A DNA stretch of 64,000 nt, taken from positions 5,612,740-5,676,739 of the forward strand of contig JAWZSP010000002.1 in assembly GCA_034401135.1 (NCBI GenBank), given 5' to 3'. The DNA is from Volutella citrinella. Taxonomy: Eukaryota; Ascomycota; Sordariomycetes; Hypocreales; Nectriaceae. A program made the translations under genes and the position numbers. Positions 11,123 to 21,808 of the stretch are shown in pieces (the stretch's first letter is position 1; each line of letters starts with the position of its first letter). The notes below the pieces were generated by a model. It saw nothing but the letters and a program-made list of their open reading frames with translations, did not search any database and was not told the DNA's origin.

Positions 11123-12752
11123 CTACTGCCCGGTCACACCCGCATTTATTAGCTCCGGCAGATGTCGCTTGTACCAAGGCCACAAAACTTGGACTGACCA
11201 GCGGCGCAACTGCCGCAGGCCGGCGAGGACTTGGAACACGCCGAGGATTGAGCTTGTACTGCCAAATTCGATGCTACATAGCATTGTCTGCAGTCACGTT
11301 AGCATGTAGGAGACAGAAGGGGAATGTGTCCACGTACGGTCGTGCCCTGGCGCCTTGTGGAAACAACGAGCGACCATGTGTGCCCTTGAACTACCACGCC
11401 GGGTATAAACTCGAGCTGATCAAGAGACTCAGGTCCAGCCCGTGACTCGAGAAACTCCCAATGCGCCGCAAGCCAAATGCCTAATTGCTGCTCCCCTTGG
11501 GCTGTGTTGCCGCCGTAACGCTTAGTCTCGATGCTGACGCCCAGCGGGTATTGTTGCAGCAGCCTGTCCGTCGTCCAGTTACAGCATGGCGCCGTGTTCG
11601 TGGCTGGAGCCGGATCTATAGCCTCAGTGGGTGACCTGGTGGTCGTAGCGTTCGTATCTCGTTCTGGCAGCAGCTGGAGGATGTAGTCGACTCGGCTCGC
11701 TAGGTCGGGAAATCGGTGGTATGCCAAGTCGATACTGGTCGTTGTGCTAAATAGAGTATTTTATAAGCTTAGGCAGACAGGCACAGGCGAGGGAGGGCTT
11801 CTTCTTACCAAGATAAAAACTCCACCATGTCTAGACCTGGCTCCGGTATATCATACACAAGCATGTCAAGCAACGGTGAGTGGACGTGGTTGTTCCATGC
11901 CGCCTCATCGCTGAGCATGCGCGAACAATCGCTCGATCGAGTAACGATGCGAGAGGCACGGCGAACAAGCTCATCGCCGTCAGCTCCTTGGTTCTGCGCA
12001 GTAAAGCCTTCATGTCCGCGCTTTTCAACATCATTATCATGGAAGAACATGTAGTCACGTAGTCGGTGCGGCTGGCTCGTCGTGTTGAGGTGCTTCTGCA
12101 GCGCAGGCTTGACGCTCTCTGGTATGATGTGGTATGAATGTGCCACGTCTCCAATATCTTGTACGAAGCTTTGTAGTGTTGGTGCCATTGCTGCGGTGCC
12201 GAGGGTACCTCGTGCAAGGCGACGACCTTCAGACCCGTATAGAGGGAATAGCTTGGATGGTGACTGCGAACGCCGCGAGCGCTTGCTGTCACGCGAAGCG
12301 GCCTCGCTTTGTGACGATTCGAGGCTCATGGCAGCGACCCCCCTAGATCCTCTGCTTCTGCTATTGGCATCGGATGCTCGTGGCGTCTGGTCGATGTCGG
12401 CTCCGCTGGAGGCTGCGATTGCGGCAGCGGCTGAAGGAACCTCGGTGTCCCCCACCCGTCGCTTTCTCGACGATGCGGACGGCGTGGAAGGTGTCATCTT
12501 TCTGGCGGAGTCTGGCACTTTCGGACTTGACAACGGTGCTGAGGGCTCTCGTGAGGGGGACAGCTCCGGCGAGAGGAGGCGTCTTCGTTTGGATGGGCGC
12601 GGTTCGGATTCGGCTTCGAGTTTGGCGTCTGTTAGTGCTTGTGTCGGCTGCAGTGTTTCGAGCCAATCCAAGACTCTGCCGGGATTCATGACCATATCGA
12701 TAGGCCCTTGGTTTGTTCCGACACGGGGGGCATCGTCAATGGAGCTCTGCAC
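11123..12752 (-). CDS. PD-(D/E)XK nuclease-like protein (PDDEXK_12 type)
   Basis: Three exons on the minus strand: 12752-11809, 11746-11338 and 11287-11123, coding for 505 aa. Introns are 62 bp (GTAAGA..TTTAG) and 50 bp (GTACGT..GCTAAC..CTGCAG). The first 230 residues are disordered, Ser/Arg-rich with basic KRRR patches that may be nuclear signals. The C-terminal half matches the fungal PDDEXK-like family: HVHSPLLDML, then VSIETKR (Glu388, Lys390), QQLGIWLAAHWEFL, VQGHTWSLVV, and in the third exon FGSTSSILGVFQVLAGLRQL and WPWYKRHLPEL. The last exon restores the conserved end that a two-exon model would miss. Known family: expanded in filamentous fungi, enzymatic activity not established. It neighbours a HET gene. 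Confidence 0.85.
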
Positions 12753-13087
12753 ACGAACGTGTCCGTGATTGCGATGACAATGGTGATGGTGGTGCAGTGG
12801 TGGATCCAGTGGGGCGTGTTTTGCTTATTATCAATCCGGATCAGCGCGCTGGTTGGCAAGGTGATGCGATGACTAAGCTACCCCCGATAACCTACCCTAC
12901 ACCTCTCGTCACTGTATAAATATCGAGGTGACACGGTGTAAACACACTGTGCGTCTATAACGGTTCCTCTCTATTACTTATAACTGCATTTAGGCCATGG
13001 ATCATTAAATTCACTCAGATGCCTTTTATTAGGTACATCATTGCTGCAAATACTTACCTATCTCACTGCTACAATTGTTGTCGTAGC
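12753..13087. other. Intergenic region, no gene seen
   Basis: 335 bp between two minus-strand genes: the promoter of the PDDEXK-like gene and the 3' flank of the HET gene. Only short ORFs; nothing else recognised. Confidence 0.5.
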
Positions 13088-13507
13088 TTATAGAATCACA
13101 AACTCCTCAACCAAGCCGCCTTCAAAAACTGGATGCCAATCCAACCCGTAAAGACAACAGTCACTCACCATACTCCATCCCGTGCCATCATCTCGCGGAC
13201 GCAATACAAAGGGCTGATCAGACCCAGGGAGGAACACGACACGGTCGCCGGCTCGAGCCTGCGGACCCGCAAGGCCCAAGGAGCCGTCCTTGGATGTAAA
13301 GAAGCAGCGGCCATAGCAGCAAAGCTCCATCCTCTTGGCAAATGTTTCCAAATCGTGTCTGATCCTGGGCGCATCCTCGTCGTCGGTCTCATCCTGTCCC
13401 GACCACCACAGGTAGAACTCAATGTCGCGCAAGAACATGGCCGGATCCTGGTCTGCGAGCACGCCGGTTCCGCAGTGGCGGTACCATTCGACGAAGCCAA
13501 TCTCCGT
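13088..13507 (-). pseudogene. C-terminal continuation of the HET gene behind a TAA
   Basis: 139 codons in the same frame as the ankyrin-HET ORF, directly after its TAA. They carry the family's usual tail: CYGRCFFTSKDGSLGLAGP, GDRVVFLPGSDQPFVLRP and DCCLYGLDW. The likeliest history is a single nonsense change (for instance CAA to TAA). A 59-bp GT-AG candidate exists (GTAAAC..CGCAG) but it breaks the frame. Confidence 0.7.
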
Positions 13508-16500
13508 TTACGCCGACTCTCGGCTCTGGCTGGCTATTAGTGTGGTTGCAAATGCCTTGGTGACGGAGTTGTTGTACGCGTCTTTCCAATGTGGTATGAG
13601 AGTAGCTGCGAGAGACTCCCATGCCTTCATTACCCCGTAAAAGGCGTCAGTACCAGGCACGCAAGTAGCCCCAGTAGGTAATTCTGGACCGAGAGCCTCG
13701 ATTGTGTCAACCATTAGTCCCTGAATGACGAGTGCACCATCGTCTCGGAACGCCAGCCCCGACAGAACCTCTTTTCTTAGGGTCTCGGCCGGAATACTCA
13801 ATTGCTGCCCATCAGGCTTCCGTAAGCTGCAATCATCAGGTCCCGAGCATAGGGGACTGGAGAGGGCTCGAGGCAGAATTCCAGCCTCACTCGTTTCACT
13901 GTAGTCCGGCACCCACGAAGCCAGGTCGTTCGATCCTGATCCAACACCAAAACATCTCAGAATCGACAAGTCTCGCATCTTCCGGATGACTGCCTCGGTA
14001 AACTGGCGGAATATCTGATGCACAGGCAACGCGTAATCGACCGGTATAAAGTTAACATCAAACAGGCCCAGCACACCGTATACCCGGTCCCTGATCTCGC
14101 TTGCTTGACACACGCGGCTGTAGCTCATGATGCTAACCGGATCACTTCCCTTTTTCAATACCCGGAGCCTCCAGACGTGTGCATCTGGATTGAAGCCGGA
14201 AAGAGATTGATCTCGGTCGTTGTACGGGGCACTATGCATGCTCGACAAGCCGCCAGCGCCAGAAATGTCACATCGCCACCCCCCCGAGTCCAAGTCCATC
14301 CACGGCGCCGAGTCCTCGCCGCACATGACTGTGGCAAAGCGGCTAAGGGCAACCTCCTGGATGACCCAGGTGCGAAAGAACCAGGGCCTGGTGATGAGGG
14401 CCTTCCAAGCGCGACGCAGCGGTGCTGGCGGTGAAGAATCGCTGGGACGCAGATCATCTTTGCTGGTGTCGCGGCCGAGATACGCAAAGACGAGGTGAGA
14501 GTCATTGGCAGCTTCGCCGAGCCAGACCACCACCTGGCGTGCGCACCTGTAAATGTCTCCCATGATGGTGACTTGCCGGTTCCGTTCTGCGGGCGAGGAC
14601 TGGTTGATGCAGAGGGCGTCGACCCAGAGCGTCCGCACCTGGGTGCTTTGACGAAGATGCACAAGCGCCGAGTGCAGATTTGGCGTGACGGATACAGGCT
14701 TTCCATCATTGTACACGTGCTTGCTGAGACTCGCGTCGCCCCAGACGTAGGATACGGCTTCGTAGTCCGGCTGGAGAGTGATGTCGCTGTTGATAAGGCG
14801 GATCGACAACGGTGCGGTCCTATCAGCCGAAGGGAGCACCTCGAGCAGGCGGAATGAGCTTTGACCCTCTAGTGGGCGGTATTCGAGCTCGTCGCGAGCG
14901 GTTGTCGGAGAAAACGGCTTGGTTGATGATGAGCCTGTGTCTTTGGACTGCGTGAATGGTATCTCTACTCTCCCGTCCACCAATTTCTTTACTCGTCGAT
15001 CCCACAGCCGCTTCTGCTCAGCAATCCCTTCGGCTTGCCGGGATCTGACCTCCGCGTAGGAGGGAAACGACCAGCTCTTGTCTGCGGATCGGCGGGTCTC
15101 CAACAGACTGATGACTTCCAGCCTCTGGTGGATATCCCAACTGAGAAACGATCTATTTTGCCGTATTGGCAGCCCAGCATCGACTGAGAGGCCTGGAAAC
15201 AAGGGATCGGCGCCCAACTCGAGTAGGAGACGGATGGCTTTCCGTTCATCCTTGTTTATGGCGACGTACAGCCAATTGGCCTGCGTCGGCTTCTCTTTCT
15301 GCCCGGGGCTCCGTAGCATCGCGACAAAGACTGCGTCAATGTGTGGGCCTGGGTACTCGGCGACCAGATACTGCAACATGTCCAGTTTGTTGTTGTGCAT
15401 CGCCGATAGAGCCACCTTGCCCCAGCCCTCTCGGTCTGAAGGCAGATGTGGGCCGTATTCCTCGACGCACCAGCGTAGTAGATGAAGCCGGTTCCTTCTC
15501 AGCGCCCTGTGCTGCAACTCTCGAGGGTCTAGAGTAGCCCCATGCCCAATGAGGAGTTGTGCCATTTCAACACTCATGATGTGAGGGGATACATCTCGTG
15601 GTTCAACTCCGCGTTCTAGAAGACGCTCTGCAAAGTCCAGACGGTTCTTGCTGGCACAACATTCCATGAGTTTCTGGTAGTCTGATTCTTCCAGCGATTG
15701 TGCTGAATTGATCAGTTCGCCCATGAAGGCAAGCATCGAATCGGTAGCGTCGTCTCCCCACCGGGGCCAGGCCATGGCGATCTCAATAGGGGTCACATCC
15801 TGGGGTGTCTTCGAACGCCCAAAGATGCATGTTCTGCGGCAAGTTGTACTTTCGCCGTGCTCTACCAGCATCTTGGTCACATCTAGTTGCAGGCCGGCAG
15901 CCGCAGCGTGTAGAGCCGTCCCGAAGGAGACACCCTTTCCGCGGCCTCCATCTGCCATTCTCGGGCTGGCGACACCAGTAGCGACTTGAAAGCGGACAAG
16001 TTGCTCAGCAACATCTAGCGCCCCTTGGTGGCAAGCAATGTGCAAAAACATAACGAGCCCTGGGTCGTCCGTGGCATAAGAGAAGCCTTGCTGTAACAGA
16101 TGAAGGATTAACCCGCCCCATGTGTTGTCGATCTCCAGCTCCCACATCGGCCCGTCGTAGTCTACTCCAGGGGGCCAGCCAACCCAAGTTGTGTCGACCA
16201 GACGTTGCGGAGAGATCAGGGCATCAAGGGTAATCTGCAGCAAATTGACTCTGTCGTCCCGCTCACTCTTCAAATCACTGGCATGGTCAGGCTGCTTCAT
16301 TGGGATTCCCCAGCGATGCTCAGTTGACATGTCCGCTCCAGCAGCGACAAGGCAGTGAAAGAGCTCCGGATATCCCAAGACGCAACCATAGACGAGAGGG
16401 GAGTTGCCGTCACCATCCAAGCAGCTAGCGGATGCCCCATGGTTGTTGATCAACAACTGCACCATCTCAAGGAGGTGAGCGCAGGATTCCCTAGGAGACT

Positions 16501-16867
16501 TTCCAAGTGCGTCTGGTTGAATCAAGGATGCTTTGATGGCCACGTGCAGCACATCGCTCTGGCCTGCAAATAAATCGTGGGCTTCATCTTTCTCCAGCAA
16601 AGCTCGTGCAAGGTCGATGTCGGGTCGCCAGCTATATGAGAGGCACTTGCTCACAGCCTCGGCGTGGTATCTCTTGAAGACTGGAGATGACTTGTACAGC
16701 TCGAAGAAGTCATCCGATTTGGCCTGCTCCAGCGACGTCCATGCCCGGGGATCGTGGTAGGCACGTTCTCTGGTGCACAAGCCAACGAGCCAATCTCCTG
16801 CCGCTTGGATAGCTTCTTCATCAGCAGAGGTTGTTTCTGGCATGCTTTCTAGCACGCATTTCTGCAT
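13508..16867 (-). CDS. Ankyrin-repeat heterokaryon-incompatibility (HET) domain protein, cut by in-frame stop
   Basis: Single long ORF, 1119 aa. Residues about 130-560 hold degenerate ankyrin repeats (for example DGNSPLVYGCVLGYPELF). A HET domain follows at about 665-850 with its three known blocks: YEAVSYVWGD (about residue 704), LWVDALCINQ (about 750) and WFFRTWVIQEV. HET proteins trigger cell death upon non-self recognition in fungi; ankyrin repeats would be the sensing or scaffold part. The ORF ends at a TAA (13508-13510), but the same frame stays open for another 139 codons with the conserved HET-protein C-terminus. Either the allele is truncated or the stop is bypassed. No in-frame intron that removes the stop was found. 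Confidence 0.85.
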   Translation of the reverse strand: MQKCVLESMPETTSADEEAIQAAGDWLVGLCTRERAYHDPRAWTSLEQAKSDDFFELYKSSPVFKRYHAEAVSKCLSYSWRPDIDLARALLEKDEAHDLFAGQSDVLHVAIKASLIQPDALGKSPRESCAHLLEMVQLLINNHGASASCLDGDGNSPLVYGCVLGYPELFHCLVAAGADMSTEHRWGIPMKQPDHASDLKSERDDRVNLLQITLDALISPQRLVDTTWVGWPPGVDYDGPMWELEIDNTWGGLILHLLQQGFSYATDDPGLVMFLHIACHQGALDVAEQLVRFQVATGVASPRMADGGRGKGVSFGTALHAAAAGLQLDVTKMLVEHGESTTCRRTCIFGRSKTPQDVTPIEIAMAWPRWGDDATDSMLAFMGELINSAQSLEESDYQKLMECCASKNRLDFAERLLERGVEPRDVSPHIMSVEMAQLLIGHGATLDPRELQHRALRRNRLHLLRWCVEEYGPHLPSDREGWGKVALSAMHNNKLDMLQYLVAEYPGPHIDAVFVAMLRSPGQKEKPTQANWLYVAINKDERKAIRLLLELGADPLFPGLSVDAGLPIRQNRSFLSWDIHQRLEVISLLETRRSADKSWSFPSYAEVRSRQAEGIAEQKRLWDRRVKKLVDGRVEIPFTQSKDTGSSSTKPFSPTTARDELEYRPLEGQSSFRLLEVLPSADRTAPLSIRLINSDITLQPDYEAVSYVWGDASLSKHVYNDGKPVSVTPNLHSALVHLRQSTQVRTLWVDALCINQSSPAERNRQVTIMGDIYRCARQVVVWLGEAANDSHLVFAYLGRDTSKDDLRPSDSSPPAPLRRAWKALITRPWFFRTWVIQEVALSRFATVMCGEDSAPWMDLDSGGWRCDISGAGGLSSMHSAPYNDRDQSLSGFNPDAHVWRLRVLKKGSDPVSIMSYSRVCQASEIRDRVYGVLGLFDVNFIPVDYALPVHQIFRQFTEAVIRKMRDLSILRCFGVGSGSNDLASWVPDYSETSEAGILPRALSSPLCSGPDDCSLRKPDGQQLSIPAETLRKEVLSGLAFRDDGALVIQGLMVDTIEALGPELPTGATCVPGTDAFYGVMKAWESLAATLIPHWKDAYNNSVTKAFATTLIASQSRESA

Positions 16868-17584
16868 GGCGCCGGCACTGGGAAGAGCTCAGGTAAAGTA
16901 GGTGAATCTATCGTCTTAATGGAGAAATATCGCATGCTCGAGGGTCAATGCGGCCGGCACAGAGGCGAGGAATCGAACCTAGGTGGTGTTAAGTCAATTG
17001 AGGTGAAAGTATCGAACCAGATTCACCTCTATCGACTAAAGGAAAAGCTGTTGGGGCCAAGATAATGCGACGGCATTGCTATCGATCTGCATTTGGACAC
17101 ATTTCACCCAATCTGACTAAGATTCAGGCAGAAGAGGCAGGGGTTTTGCACAGCCCGCGACAAACAGGCCCCACGCCGTACCCTGTCACCACTGCGAACG
17201 GCACTAAAATATACAGCAAGCCCAGCTCAATGCGGTTGAGAATTGACTTGTAGAGTAGCCCATGGAATCGCTGCTGCCTGTATGGTGTTGGCCATTTCCG
17301 TCCATCTCTTGGCAAGTCAAATATCTGGAGCCAAATGCATCGACGTCTTATCAAGTGTGTACAAGAATCACGTCCGTCTGCCAATTTCTTCTGCAGATGA
17401 ATTGAATCCACACCGCTCCATTCCTTCTTTCTGCACACGACCGCATTCTCGCGCTATCTTTCTGTAAAATGAAGAGTCATTGCATCCACCAGAGGTTTTC
17501 CTTCCTAGTTTTCATTTATACCCCACATGGACGCCCCATCTCGACCCCTCAAGTCGCTGCCGGTCCCCATGTGTTGTTGAGACA
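16868..17584. other. Intergenic region upstream of the HET gene
   Basis: No convincing gene. The stretch 16970-17045 contains two ATCGAACC motifs that mimic a tRNA T-arm, but no cloverleaf forms. Confidence 0.45.
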
Positions 17585-17773
17585 TTAGCCAGCACCGTGA
17601 GACCCGCCAGGGGCACCGCCGATAAAAGTCAGTGTGCTGCTGCCTGTAGTCGAGGAAGTAGTACTGCTAGGTCGAGTATGAGCAGTGTCGGCCGATGTCT
17701 CCGTCACACTCACTGCTTGCAACTGCAGCCGACTCGAAAAGCAGCCCTGCTTACAATAGTGGTTGCAAGGCAA
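17585..17773 (-). pseudogene. C-terminal relic related to the S8-like gene at 47-1685
   Basis: A short minus-strand frame reads through a Ser/Thr-rich stretch into TFIGGAPGGSHGAG and stops. The intact gene at the left edge has GGAPGMG repeats and ends IGGSHGAG at its stop, so both share the same C-terminal signature. Upstream on the same strand (to about 18060) a weak SRVAILIDCGF stretch recalls the Asp region of S8 proteases, but frames are broken. I read this as a decayed paralog on the opposite strand. The shared end is direct observation; the protease origin of the remainder is inference. Confidence 0.5.
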
Positions 17774-18333
17774 GGACCAAAATGAGGAGTCTTCTCAATT
17801 GAGCTAGCTATGGAGGAGCCTTTGCATGGATGGTTGCCGTGGACGGCTCGCCTGCGATGGATTTCTCCGCTAAGACGCCACCCGCTGTCATTGCTCCTAA
17901 TGCAGTCTTGGTAGGATGCTAGCGCTGGTGTTGGTATCGCGCGAATAAAGCCGCAATCAATCAGGATGGCCACCCTGCTTGATCCTTTTACCCGCGTTTG
18001 TGTAATGCGTACCTTTCTTGTGGCTGAACTACCTGTACCCTCCGATACCGCAAGACATACTAGGGAGGACAAAAGCGATGCCGGGCACATGATGACGAAT
18101 TTAATAATGGCCAGATTTGGCGTTGGCAGTGGGGAAATTGAAGCAACTCTTGTTCATTCGCAATCACAGGTTGTCTCGATAGCTTCAACCTCCCCAAGCA
18201 TGATCCACCCCCGCTCGAACCCGCCACCAAGTTGCACGCACACAACCATCGAATCCTGTTTCCGACTCCTCCTCCTGTGATGACCGTATGTCTTCACCAG
18301 CACCCGTTTCGCCAAAGCTCAGGTCGCCTGCAT
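17774..18333. other. Gene-free stretch, perhaps further relic sequence
   Basis: 560 bp with a minus-strand frame (about 17710-18090) that only weakly recalls the start of a subtilase domain. No usable gene model was found. Confidence 0.35.
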
Positions 18334-19429
18334 CTACTCCCCGATAATACATTTACGCGTCAAGGTAACATCATCCAACGCAAGATTTACACTCGTAAAT
18401 TCGCCTCCGACTTCAAGTACAACAGCGAGTATGACTTGGCTGCCAGCCTGGGCATCGGTTGGCGCCTGGTACAAGTAGGCCAACGGTTGATAACCGTTGA
18501 TAACAGGCTGAGGGGAAGGATTGATTCGGGTAAGCGCCTGGCCGTTGATACTGGCACTAGGCCACCAGGTGTAGTCGGCGTTAGGGTTGGCGTAACCCTC
18601 TCTGACATAGAACTGGAGCAGATATGTGGCCCCGGGCACGAGATCGGTGGCCAGCGTCTGCTGAGCCGTCGAGGCTTGAAAGTTAGAACTGAAGGATGCG
18701 GCACTGAAAGAGATTGACATGGTTAGCATATCAAATGTTGACGGCTTGGCATGTCAAGGCTTACACATTAACGTCCCCGGTACGAGGAGGCGACGAGCCC
18801 AAGCTCATGACGCCGCCCAACGTCCATGACGCAGCTGCGCCGTTTTGCCGATCTTCAAAGCCACCATTGACGACGACCTGAGTTTCTGTGCAGACTTCGG
18901 GCCCTGGCGCAGCGGTTGTGGTTGTGGTGGTCGCCTCAGTAGTGGTAGTCTCCTCAGCTTGCGTGGTTGTCGTAATTGTGTCGGTCGTTTCAGTGGTGGT
19001 GACATCGATTTCAGTGGTGCTGGTGGCCTCATCGGATGTGGCAGAGGTCGTTTCGATCGCTTCCGTGGTGGTCGGCTCGTCGGACGTAGCAGTCGTCAGG
19101 TTATCGGATGTGGCAGTCGTTGTTTCGATCACTTCAGCAGAAGTGGTTGCATCAGGCGCCTCAGAAGTGGTCGTCTCCGATTCATCTGAAGCGGTTGCCG
19201 ATGTCGTTTCGATGGTAATGACGGTAGAGAGCGATTCGGAAGACGAGAGCGACTCAATGATTGTCGAAGAAGTCTCGGAAGCCGTCGACGAGGACATAGC
19301 TGTGTCGGCAGTGGAAGAGACAGAGACCGCGGCTGTCGTAGTCGTCATCGGCTTGCAGGGACCAGCATCGACGCGCAAGACGCCGAAGGCCGCTGCTGCG
19401 AGAACAGCGACAACTCTTTGGAGAGACAT
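18334..19429 (-). CDS. Secreted Ser/Thr-rich protein with a C-terminal carbohydrate-binding-like domain
   Basis: Two exons, 19429-18765 and 18703-18334, give 344 aa; the 61-bp intron has GTAAGC, GCTAAC and TTTCAG. Start MSLQRVV opens a signal peptide ending near VLRVDAG. Residues about 25-185 are a mucin-like TTT/SES region expected to be O-mannosylated. The last ~155 residues, from ETQVVVNGGFED through the intron to ALDDVTLTRKC, look like the beta-sandwich fold of CBM4/9- or galactose-binding-like modules found on fungal surface proteins. Inferred role: wall- or surface-attached adhesin or lectin. No GPI signal at the end. The in-frame upstream ATG at 19471 would spoil the signal peptide. 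Confidence 0.8.
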
Positions 19430-20043
19430 TATGACACAGGTGAAGCAACTTAACGAATGACTTTGATACAACGAGTGACGAACAACCCAAGCTGTTGTCC
19501 AAGGGGTTTGGGAGGATTGGCATGCAGCTGGGCTGTTGGCGTTTTATTATTTCTCCTCGCGGCTACGCTAGCGAAGTATTCTTGTCCTATTTGGGCGACG
19601 CTACGAGCTCGGGTGCCTGAGTTGGGGCCACCACTGTTGATCATATTGCTTTTATTGGGCTGCGCTGGGCCGCTAGCATGGACTATTGCCAATAGCCCCG
19701 TGATGGGCGGTCCTCGAAAACAATGGCTAATTCAGATAAGATAAGAATCTTTCACCCAAGAGACGCGTCACCTCTAGCGAACACACCTGCAGTGACATAG
19801 TCTACTCTACCAATCGTTGTCGATGAGTTACTGGACTTGTCTCAGGGCCATCGCCCCGGAGCGCAGCGCAGTAATCGTGACATTTATTCCAGCAGACCCC
19901 TCTATGAGGGGACTTAATTGTGAAACTCCCATAACAAGGGTTGGGCATACTGCACCAATGCGTTTGTACATCTTGACGGCCAGCAGACGCAAGTTGCTGT
20001 CCCTAGTCATCGAATCTGAGTAGGTAGCAAATGCGTCGACAAA
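19430..20043. other. Intergenic region
   Basis: Promoter of the Ser/Thr-rich gene and 3' flank of the next minus-strand gene. Only short ORFs without family features. Confidence 0.5.
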
Positions 20044-20920
20044 CTAAACTTGCTTGCCAGCCTTAGCCTTGGCATCTGCAGCAGCTGCACCTTCACCGAT
20101 GAGTTTCAAGACATTGTCAAGAATGGTGTTGCCCGTTGTCGGGCTTCCAGTATTGCCTCCCGCGCCGCCACCCACGCCTCCAGCTTCGCCGGCGGCAGCA
20201 GGAACAAAGACTGCCCATTCTCCAGTGAGATCAGCAACGGTCAGCGTCAACTCGTTCTCTTCCTTCTCAAACTCGAGTTCTCCAATGCTTTCATCGATGA
20301 CAAAGGCATTTGTAGCCGCGTCAAGCTTGCCAACCTTGCCCTGGCTGATATCAAGTGTATCTACACAAGCAGTTAGCATTTGGCTCGACATGTTCAGTGT
20401 TCCATTCGGTATTCACTTTGCGCATTCAGGATATAATCAATCTTCTGCAGAGTAGCTCCAGGAGCCTTGGCTCCCAGCGCGACCTTGAAAGACAATTCCT
20501 CGACATTCTTGAAACCAGTGGGCGGGGCGGCGGGTTTGGTGTTTGTGGAAACAGTGAGACTATTTGCGGCGGCGTTCTGAAACTCGACCTCGAACTTTCC
20601 GTTGACCTGTTTCCACTGTGATGAGCGACAAGCGTGAAAGGCGGAGTGATGCGGAAACCTACGACAGGTGGAAACAAGGCATCCTGCTTGAGATTGCCGC
20701 CCTTGAGAGCCACAGCCTCATCAAACTTGGCCTCTATTTCGACTTCATTCTCGACCGTCTCGTTGCTCTTACGAACTCCGCTGGGAGGAGGTCGCTGCGC
20801 ACCGGTACCGGTACCAGCACCGGCACCGGCCTTCGGATCGAGAGCACCGACATTGGCGGCGGGCGCTGCCAAAACAGCAGAGAGCTGAAGGAAAGCAGCG
20901 ACAACAACGGGAATCTTCAT
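20044..20920 (-). CDS. Small secreted protein, three exons, family not recognised
   Basis: Exons 20920-20663, 20606-20417 and 20360-20044 give 254 aa. The introns are both 56 bp (GTAGGT..AACAG; GTGAAT..GCTAAC..TGTAG). Start MKIPVVVAAFLQLSAVLAAP is a clean signal peptide. A Gly/Thr linker (GAGAGTGTGAQ) is followed by two similar beta-rich stretches: VENEVEIEAKFDEAVALKGG and VNGKFEVEFQNAAANSL. The end has a Gly-rich segment and an alanine-rich amphipathic tail. There is no cysteine pattern or catalytic motif. Could be a wall or effector-like protein; function unknown. Confidence 0.78.
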
Positions 20921-21808
20921 ATTGAAGCTTGGATAGATGGAGGAAGTTGTGTGTCGAAAGTAAAAGGTTGAAATGTGATCCGGCCACAATTTGGAAGAAG
21001 CGAACAAGTTGCACCAGGCAATTGGGAGTGAGCAGTGAAGTTGATGATGGAACAGATGATGCGGTTCGATGTTTGTCGTGGGTAGTGGCCATCTCTTATA
21101 CCTGGCCCAACTCTATCACTTGGGGACACAACTTTAAAACCAATCTTATCAATCATCCGGCTGGTTCCCAGTTCTCAGACGCATCAAAGGCAAGTCCCTG
21201 GCATGAGACGAATGTAACTATTGCAAACACCAAGCAGTTCCAGGTTTCTATGGGTCTTTGGCTGCTACGCGGTTTCTGAGCGGCTGCTGGATCCGGGGTA
21301 ATTGAGACCAACCCTGTTTCAAGATGGCAGCGAGCTAATTTAGGCGACATTCCGCTGTGTCAATGGAGTAGCGATGACATTCCAAGGCTCCACACGCAGT
21401 TGGTGACCCTGGTCGATGTTTCAAGTCAAAACTGCTTGGCAATCTGATAATGCTCATGACAAAACCACTAATTCCTTGGCAAGTTAGACGTCTGCCAAGC
21501 TGTCTCGAGTGGCCAGTTCTGAGACTTTGAAGATATAAATAATATTTCAGCTGATGCGGGCGGGGGCTGCTACTCTAGGGGTCTTTCTCGATGGACTTTA
21601 GGGTATTTCAGCATAGGTGCCAGGAGCTCCTGGCTTCAGGCTCCCTCATCCCCCAACCGCCAACCTGGGTCATCTCAAACTCCAACGTCCTTAGCAACAC
21701 CAAGATTGCATTCATGTTTTGCAACATTATCCTTAACTTGAAGCTGAGTGGTAAGTTGCTCTCAACTACCTTAGGGCTTAAGCCCTACTGTATTGACTCG
21801 ATCAACTT
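20921..21808. other. Intergenic region
   Basis: About 890 bp upstream of the secreted-protein gene and downstream of the permease gene. No gene, repeat or RNA recognised. Confidence 0.5.

Noticed and set aside
12082..12768. 228-aa plus-strand ORF
   Set aside because: Antisense of the PDDEXK-like gene; no family features and the opposite strand has three well-joined exons.
13450..13508. 59-bp GT-AG intron that could remove the HET stop codon
   Set aside because: Removal shifts the frame away from the conserved C-terminus, and the donor and branch are poor.
16970..17045. tRNA-like signal on the minus strand (GGTTCGATTCC and a 7-bp acceptor-like pairing)
   Set aside because: No D-arm or anticodon stem of proper size forms, and the T-stem has a mismatch.
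18888..19460. 190-aa plus-strand ORF rich in Val/Ser
   Set aside because: Antisense shadow of the Thr/Ser-rich repeats of the secreted protein gene.
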